Below, piece by piece: positions 60,000-64,000 of a stretch of 64,000 nt of DNA. The translations under genes were made by a program, and so were the position numbers. Every line of letters starts with the position of its first letter. Position 1 is the stretch's first letter. This DNA comes from Solibacillus sp040273735 (GTDB lineage Bacteria > Bacillota > Bacilli > Bacillales_A > Planococcaceae): positions 62,001 to 126,000 of the forward strand of contig NZ_JBELZM010000006.1 in the NCBI RefSeq assembly GCF_040273735.1, written 5' to 3'. The notes below the pieces were generated by a model. The model ran no database searches, was not told the DNA's origin, and worked only from the letters and a program-made list of their open reading frames with translations.

Positions 60000-60488
60000 C
60001 TATGGTGAGACAATCGATGCAAATTTCCCGTTCGTTGCCTTTTGTAAATCTTCTGGTGCAAGCTTGATCTGCATCCCGATTTTTCCTGCACTGACAATCA
60101 TATAATCAAGTGCAGTTGCAGCTTCCTCAATAATTGTCGGAAACAGCTTTTTCATCCCGATCGGCGAGCAGCCCCCGCGAATATAACCGGTTAAACCAAG
60201 CAGCTCCTTAACAGGGAGCATCTCGATTTTCTTTTGCCCTACCACTTTTGCGGCGGCCTTTAAATTCAATTCCGCATCAACCGGAATGACGAAAACAAAA
60301 TAATTGCCCTTTCCTGCAGTAGCGACCAATGTTTTATAGACGTGAAGGGCAGGCTGGCCGATTTTGCCTGCAACAGTCAATCCATCCACCGCTTCTCCGT
60401 CGTTGATCGTATATTCAAAGATTTCGTGTGCGATTTTTTTCTGCTCAATTAAACGAACTGCATTTGTTTTTGCCTGCTTCTTCGCCAA
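60000..60488 (-). CDS. ybaK: Cys-tRNA(Pro) deacylase YbaK
   Basis: A 162-residue trans-editing enzyme that hydrolyses Cys-tRNA(Pro). The INS/YbaK fold is evident in AKKQAKTNAVRLIEQKKIAH, ALHVYKTLVATAGKG with the conserved lysine, FVFVIPVDAELNLKAAAKVV, and the GYIRGGCSPIGMKK motif with the GxxxP binding loop. The TTG at 60488 is preferred: GGAGTG lies six to eight bases upstream and relatives begin MAKK; a GTG three codons earlier is an alternative. Confidence 0.9.
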   Translation of the reverse strand: MAKKQAKTNAVRLIEQKKIAHEIFEYTINDGEAVDGLTVAGKIGQPALHVYKTLVATAGKGNYFVFVIPVDAELNLKAAAKVVGQKKIEMLPVKELLGLTGYIRGGCSPIGMKKLFPTIIEEAATALDYMIVSAGKIGMQIKLAPEDLQKATNGKFASIVSP

Positions 60489-60583
60489 AAAGACCACTCC
60501 ATATTCTCAACTTTGGAAATATTATACCACTGAATGATTTGCTAAGTGCTGCTTCAATGCAATTTTATAATTTACTTAAATGT

Positions 60584-60611
60584 AAAAAACCCACTCCATA
60601 TGAGCGGGCTT
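60584..60611 (-). terminator. Terminator of the gene at 60616
   Basis: AAGCCCGCTC pairs with GAGTGGGTTT (two G-U pairs) around a 5-base loop, followed by TTTACATT on the minus strand. Confidence 0.85.
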
Positions 60612-60615
60612 AGTG

Positions 60616-61230
60616 TCATGCAATTTGGGAGAAAACCGATTCCTCTGTCAAACGGTAACCGTTGTTCACCATTGCAATATGGGCACTGTATTTTCGTGCA
60701 GCTAGATTGAATGAACGCTGGAATAACCGCTTTTCCAACTCTTGACCAAATATCGACTGCGCATCTGGATTACGTGCAAAATCCTTTTGGAACTTTTCCG
60801 GTATTGTAAAGGAAAGAGATTCGTTAGACAACGGGAGTGCTTCCTCGGATTGTACTTGCTCTGTATGTTCGTTTTGAGTGTTTTCCGGCATTAGCGGAAT
60901 GGAGGTTGATACATTTGCTGCTGCAAGTAAATCTTGAGATGAAGGGACAGCTGATGCTAGACGCATATTATCCAATGTTGGTGTTTGTGTATACGTGATG
61001 TCATTTGCCACTGCAAGATTATCGGCCTGCTCGGCATTATCCTGTGTGAGCAAATCTTTTTCAGTTTTACCGGAAAGAAGGTTTTCCAGCACTTTTAGCA
61101 ATGGATTTTTACTTGGGTCCGTATATTGTGCATGCTTTTTATATACTTCGCCCGCCTCTTTGCGCAACTGGGAGCGTTTTCTTTCATCTAACTCTGAACT
61201 AAAGCCTCGTGCCAAGCTATTAATCTTCAT
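60616..61230 (-). CDS. Hypothetical soluble protein, no family recognised
   Basis: A 204-residue protein without signal peptide or membrane helix. The N-terminal 60 residues are basic and helical (SELDERKRSQLRKEAGEVYK, SKNPLLKVLENLLSG), the middle (about 65-135) is Ser/Thr/Asn/Gln-rich and probably disordered, and the C-terminal 60 (FTIPEKFQKDFARNPDAQSI, EKRLFQRSFNLAARKYSAHI, NNGYRLTEESVFSQ) is a compact helical segment. Such head-linker-tail layout resembles adaptor or sporulation-associated proteins, but I cannot name a function. ATG 61230 follows AAAGGGTG; a strong terminator ends it, so it is a real transcription unit. Confidence 0.7.
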   Translation of the reverse strand: MKINSLARGFSSELDERKRSQLRKEAGEVYKKHAQYTDPSKNPLLKVLENLLSGKTEKDLLTQDNAEQADNLAVANDITYTQTPTLDNMRLASAVPSSQDLLAAANVSTSIPLMPENTQNEHTEQVQSEEALPLSNESLSFTIPEKFQKDFARNPDAQSIFGQELEKRLFQRSFNLAARKYSAHIAMVNNGYRLTEESVFSQIA

Positions 61231-61500
61231 CTTCTTCACCCTTTTTGTAAAAGTTGCATTAATTTTTTATTAATATACCAACATATACTGCATTTATATA
61301 GAAGATATTCACCGATTGTCATATTCAGAACTTTCCTACCAACCTTTTCTGCTCTCTTAACCTACAAAATGGACTATCTGTTATTTTTAATTCAAGTACC
61401 CATTACCTATAATAAAAAAACAATCTTTACACTGCCTTTATAGTACGGAAACAATTCCGGTTTAAAATTAAGAATCATTACTACAGGTAGGGGCACTCCA

Positions 61501-62361
61501 TTGAAAACAATAATAAATTCAAAACTGAATAGCTCGATCGACTTCAAGGAAATGATGCAGCGGATTCTATTAAAGAGCAAAACGATCCGTCATCTATCCC
61601 GGTCAGTAGCATTGAAAAATATCATTGCACAGGAGGCAATGAATACATATTTTCAGCCTATTTATGATGTAAAAAACAATATGACATTTGGTTTTGAAGC
61701 ATTGAACCGTCCTATTGCACTTAAGCTTTTTCAGACGGCCGATATTTTCTATGAATTTGTCGGTCAAACAGATAAAGTATTTTTGTTTGAATGCTTTTGC
61801 CGAAACCTTTCGCTCGTGCGCTATCATAAAAAATTACTCAATTACAAAACAACCAAAGATATCACCTTGTTTATCAACATCCATCCAAATGTTTTGCTCG
61901 ATAAAAATTATCATAGCGGCGAAACGAGGGCTTTACTGGAGAAATTGAACATTTCCCCTGAGCAGGTTGTATTTGAGCTGACGGAGCGCAGCGCTGTCGG
62001 AGATTTCGAGGAATTTGCACGAGTCCTTTCCCACTACCGGTCACAAGGATATCGCATTGCGGTTGATGATGTCGGTTCAGGCTACAATAGTTTGAAAACA
62101 TTAATTTACTTAAAGCCGGAATTTATTAAGCTGGATCGCTCACTTATTCAAAATATCGATCAGCATAAAGCACAGCAGCAACTTTTAACAGTTATTTTAA
62201 ATTATGCGATCGAATCGGGGACAAAAGTAATTGCTGAAGGAATTGAAACAAAGCCGGAATATGAATTCATCCAATCAGTTGGCGTTCATTACGCTCAAGG
62301 CTATGCAATCGGGCGCCCTCATGAAGATTTAATAGAAGGAAGTAATCCGATTCCCAAATGA
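61501..62361 (+). CDS. EAL domain protein (c-di-GMP phosphodiesterase-like)
   Basis: A 286-residue protein with a short N-terminal region and an EAL domain. Motifs: GFEALNRP (EAL), LFINIHPNVL (metal asparagine), VFELTERSAV (ELTE), IAVDDVGSGYNSLKTL (loop 6, DDFG replaced by DDVG), EFIKLDRSLI (KxD), VIAEGIETKPE (EGVE-like) and AQGYAIGRP. All metal and base residues appear kept, so hydrolysis of cyclic di-GMP is plausible. It starts with TTG at 61501 and has a weak site (GTAGGGG). No membrane helix. It could counterbalance the GGDEF genes at 8-10 kb. Confidence 0.85.
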   Translation: MKTIINSKLNSSIDFKEMMQRILLKSKTIRHLSRSVALKNIIAQEAMNTYFQPIYDVKNNMTFGFEALNRPIALKLFQTADIFYEFVGQTDKVFLFECFCRNLSLVRYHKKLLNYKTTKDITLFINIHPNVLLDKNYHSGETRALLEKLNISPEQVVFELTERSAVGDFEEFARVLSHYRSQGYRIAVDDVGSGYNSLKTLIYLKPEFIKLDRSLIQNIDQHKAQQQLLTVILNYAIESGTKVIAEGIETKPEYEFIQSVGVHYAQGYAIGRPHEDLIEGSNPIPK

Positions 62362-62377
62362 AAACCGGAAAATATAA

Positions 62378-62417
62378 TAGGCGACTGAATATCCTTTATC
62401 GGATGTTCAGTCGCCTA
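62378..62417. terminator. Bidirectional terminator between the EAL and nitroreductase genes
   Basis: TAGGCGACTGAATATCC pairs with GGATGTTCAGTCGCCTA (one G-U or mismatch) around a 6-base loop. Confidence 0.88.
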
Positions 62418-62428
62418 AATATTATTAG

Positions 62429-63061
62429 TTAATATCCGTTGAAATTCACAAATTCACCGACCGGTTTACGGTAACCTCGCGCGCGTACTTTATCTACGCT
62501 TTTCCCAATCGTAATCATCATAACCGGCTCTAAATGATCTGGAATACTGAACTCTTTTCGTAATTCATCGACATTATGGACATGCATTGGGCATGTATCA
62601 AATCCGTAATGCTTGGCACTCATCATAAAGAGCATGGCGTGAATCCCTGCATTTCGCATCAGTTCTAAATTTAATTCATGCGGATTGTTTTTTAAGCCGT
62701 CACTATACCCTTTAATCAATTCCATCGTCATGTCATATTCCACTTCATCCATCATTTTCAGCATTTTTAATGGACTGTAGATTTTTTCGACTTGCGGCAT
62801 TTCAATGCTGTTTTTATTACCCATAACAATAACAACACCGCTTGCCGTATGGATTTTATATTGGTTGTAGCTTAATTCCTTTACTCTTTCCTTCTTCTCT
62901 TGATCTGTAATTACCAAATAATTCGTAAACTGCAGGTTGTATGCGCTTGGAGCCAGCTTTGTCAGCTCAAATATATTTTTAAAATCCTCTTCTGTCATTT
63001 GTTCGTTTTCAATAAAGTTCATTGCGGAATGGCGAGATTTTACTAATTCTTCAAAGTTCAT
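62429..63061 (-). CDS. Nitroreductase family protein (MhqN-like)
   Basis: A 210-residue FMN-binding nitroreductase fold. Typical segments are VKSRHSAMNFIENEQMTEED (RxSxRxF-type FMN site, here RHSAMNF), LTKLAPSAYNLQFTNYLVIT, NAGIHAMLFMMSAKHYGFDT and MITIGKSVDKVRARGYRKPV. B. subtilis MhqN (YdfN), controlled by the quinone sensor MhqR, is a similar-size relative; an MhqR-like operator sits in the promoter here. It would reduce quinones or nitroaromatics. AGAGGTAG precedes the ATG. Confidence 0.82.
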   Translation of the reverse strand: MNFEELVKSRHSAMNFIENEQMTEEDFKNIFELTKLAPSAYNLQFTNYLVITDQEKKERVKELSYNQYKIHTASGVVIVMGNKNSIEMPQVEKIYSPLKMLKMMDEVEYDMTMELIKGYSDGLKNNPHELNLELMRNAGIHAMLFMMSAKHYGFDTCPMHVHNVDELRKEFSIPDHLEPVMMITIGKSVDKVRARGYRKPVGEFVNFNGY

Positions 63062-63101
63062 ATTATACTACCTCTTCCTTGTAATTTATTTCAAATTAAA
63101 G

Positions 63102-63149
63102 TATCTTTATTTCGAGATAAATTTACCATATTATAAATTTAGTTGTCAA
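63102..63149 (-). promoter_or_regulatory. Promoter and MhqR-like operator of the nitroreductase gene
   Basis: On the minus strand TTGACA (63144-63149) and TAAATT (63120-63125) are 18 bp apart. Immediately downstream, TATCTCGAAATAAAGATA (63102-63119) is a dyad with perfect TATCT/AGATA arms, close to the MhqR operator TATCTCGAATTCGAGATA as I recall it. The position over the start site fits repression. Confidence 0.6.
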
Positions 63150-63255
63150 TAATTTCATTTCTTTTAGTCGATTGAGAAGTAGTAGAAAGTCCATACTTTC
63201 TATAGGAATTCAATTATTTATAAAAAATATTTGAAAGTAACTGGAGATGAAGAAA

Positions 63256-64000
63256 ATGAAATTCGAAAACAAAATCATCATTGTCACTGGCGCAGCAGGA
63301 GGTATTGGTAAAGAGGTTGTAAGAAAACTGGTTAATGAAAAAGCAAAAGTTGTATTGGTCGATCTAAACGAAGACGCGATTAAATCCGTTCAAACAGAAC
63401 TCTCACTTACAGATGAAAACAGCTTAATCGTAAAAGCTGATGTGTCAAAAGAAGACAATGTAAAAAACTATGTGGATCAAACGATTTCGAAATTCGGCCG
63501 AATCGACGGCTTTGTGAATAACGCTGGTGTTGAAGGCCCAGCAAAACCTCTTGAAGAAATTACAGAAAAAGAATTCGACTTTGTATATGGCATTAATGTA
63601 AAAGGTGTTCTGTTCGGTTTGAAATATGTATTGCCGGTAATGAAAGAGCAAAAATCCGGTTCTATAGTCAATACTTCATCTGTAGCCGGTTTAATCGGTT
63701 CTCCAAGTATGGCACTATATAATTCCTCTAAACATGCTGTAATGGGTCTTAATAAGGTAGCCGCTTTAGAAGCAGCAACGTATAATGTTCGTGTAAATAC
63801 GGTAAATCCAGGTGTGATCAATACACAAATGATGCGTAAAATTGAATCAAATGTTGCGCCGGGCGCTGCTGAGGCAGCTCAAGCAGCCTACAATGATGCT
63901 GTACCGATGAAACGCTATGGTGAACCGGAAGAAGTAGCAAATGTTATTGCTTTCTTACTTTCAGATGAAGCCTCTTATGTAAGTTCTTCATCGTTCACAA
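63256..64000 (+). CDS. Short-chain dehydrogenase/reductase, 3' end outside the window
   Basis: A classical SDR, truncated at the window edge after 248 codons of a family usually near 250. It has IIIVTGAAGGIGKEVV, VDLNED at the cofactor pocket (aspartate favours NAD), FVNNAGVEGPAKPL, INVKGVLFG, SIVNTSSVAGLIG with the catalytic serine, and YNSSKHAVMGL with Tyr-xxx-Lys. The ATG at 63256 follows GGAGATGAAG. It is divergent from the nitroreductase gene across a 194-bp region containing the MhqR-like operator, so both may respond to the same electrophile signal. Confidence 0.88.
   Translation, partial: MKFENKIIIVTGAAGGIGKEVVRKLVNEKAKVVLVDLNEDAIKSVQTELSLTDENSLIVKADVSKEDNVKNYVDQTISKFGRIDGFVNNAGVEGPAKPLEEITEKEFDFVYGINVKGVLFGLKYVLPVMKEQKSGSIVNTSSVAGLIGSPSMALYNSSKHAVMGLNKVAALEAATYNVRVNTVNPGVINTQMMRKIESNVAPGAAEAAQAAYNDAVPMKRYGEPEEVANVIAFLLSDEASYVSSSSFT

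Noticed and set aside
1..64000. Prophage, insertion sequence or integron
   Set aside because: No transposase, integrase, recombinase or structural phage gene was found; the repeats seen lack associated enzymes.

Overview
The window is 64 kb of low-GC chromosomal DNA from a Gram-positive, endospore-forming member of the Bacillales. Strong AGGAGG-type ribosome binding sites, T-box, preQ1 and cobalamin riboswitches, sporulation genes (rsfA, gerQ, a PbpG-type PBP) and bacillithiol synthesis (bshB2) all point there. Many proteins match Bacillus subtilis families, but the gene order and the intergenic repeats look more like Planococcaceae (Solibacillus/Lysinibacillus); the genus is an inference. 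No rRNA, tRNA, phage, insertion sequence or CRISPR array was seen. A run of 100 N (54174-54273) marks an assembly join inside a yolD-like gene.

Layout. 1-4440: cobalamin uptake and salvage operon (btuF, btuC, btuD-cbiZ fusion, pduO-type adenosyltransferase) behind a B12 riboswitch with its own terminator. 4.5-8.1 kb: acyl-CoA dehydrogenase, argS, ywiB. 8.3-12.5 kb: two tandem membrane GGDEF paralogues, one with a degenerate active site, then an acyltransferase-3 protein facing an SGNH hydrolase. 12.5-28.6 kb: a block resembling the B. subtilis ywd-ywf-ywh region (speB, pbpG, ywhD, ywhB, ywfO, yuzB-like, rsfA, lipL, hemQ, gerQ, ywdK, ywdI, ung, pdxK), interrupted by a chemoreceptor coupled to an M20 amidohydrolase. 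28.8-34.0 kb: yojF-bshB2, a YjiH-type membrane protein, an SDR and ilvA.

34-43.7 kb: an ABC transporter of the ABC_sub_bind (TrpXYZ-like) class, queT under a preQ1-I riboswitch, and the trp operon under a Trp T-box. The first trp gene is a markedly shortened TrpE that has lost its catalytic motifs, although the operon around it (trpDCFBA, most junctions 4-bp overlaps) is intact. 44-50.3 kb: a surface-type operon (CotH kinase-like, VTC domain, DUF4956, PrsA-like foldase) beside a two-component system. 50.4-60.5 kb: acyl-CoA ligase, threonine catabolism (tdh and kbl, here 4.9 kb apart), with yolD-uvrX (LexA box), mtnU/mtnE and two repeat features between them. 60.6-64 kb: an unknown protein, an EAL protein, a nitroreductase with an MhqR-like operator, and a partial SDR.

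The most unusual signals are six copies of TAATCCTCA spaced at exactly 21 bp between two convergent terminators (57945-58058), the shrunken TrpE, the CotH-VTC-DUF4956-PrsA operon, and a hairpin-rich unassigned intergenic region (12565-12902).
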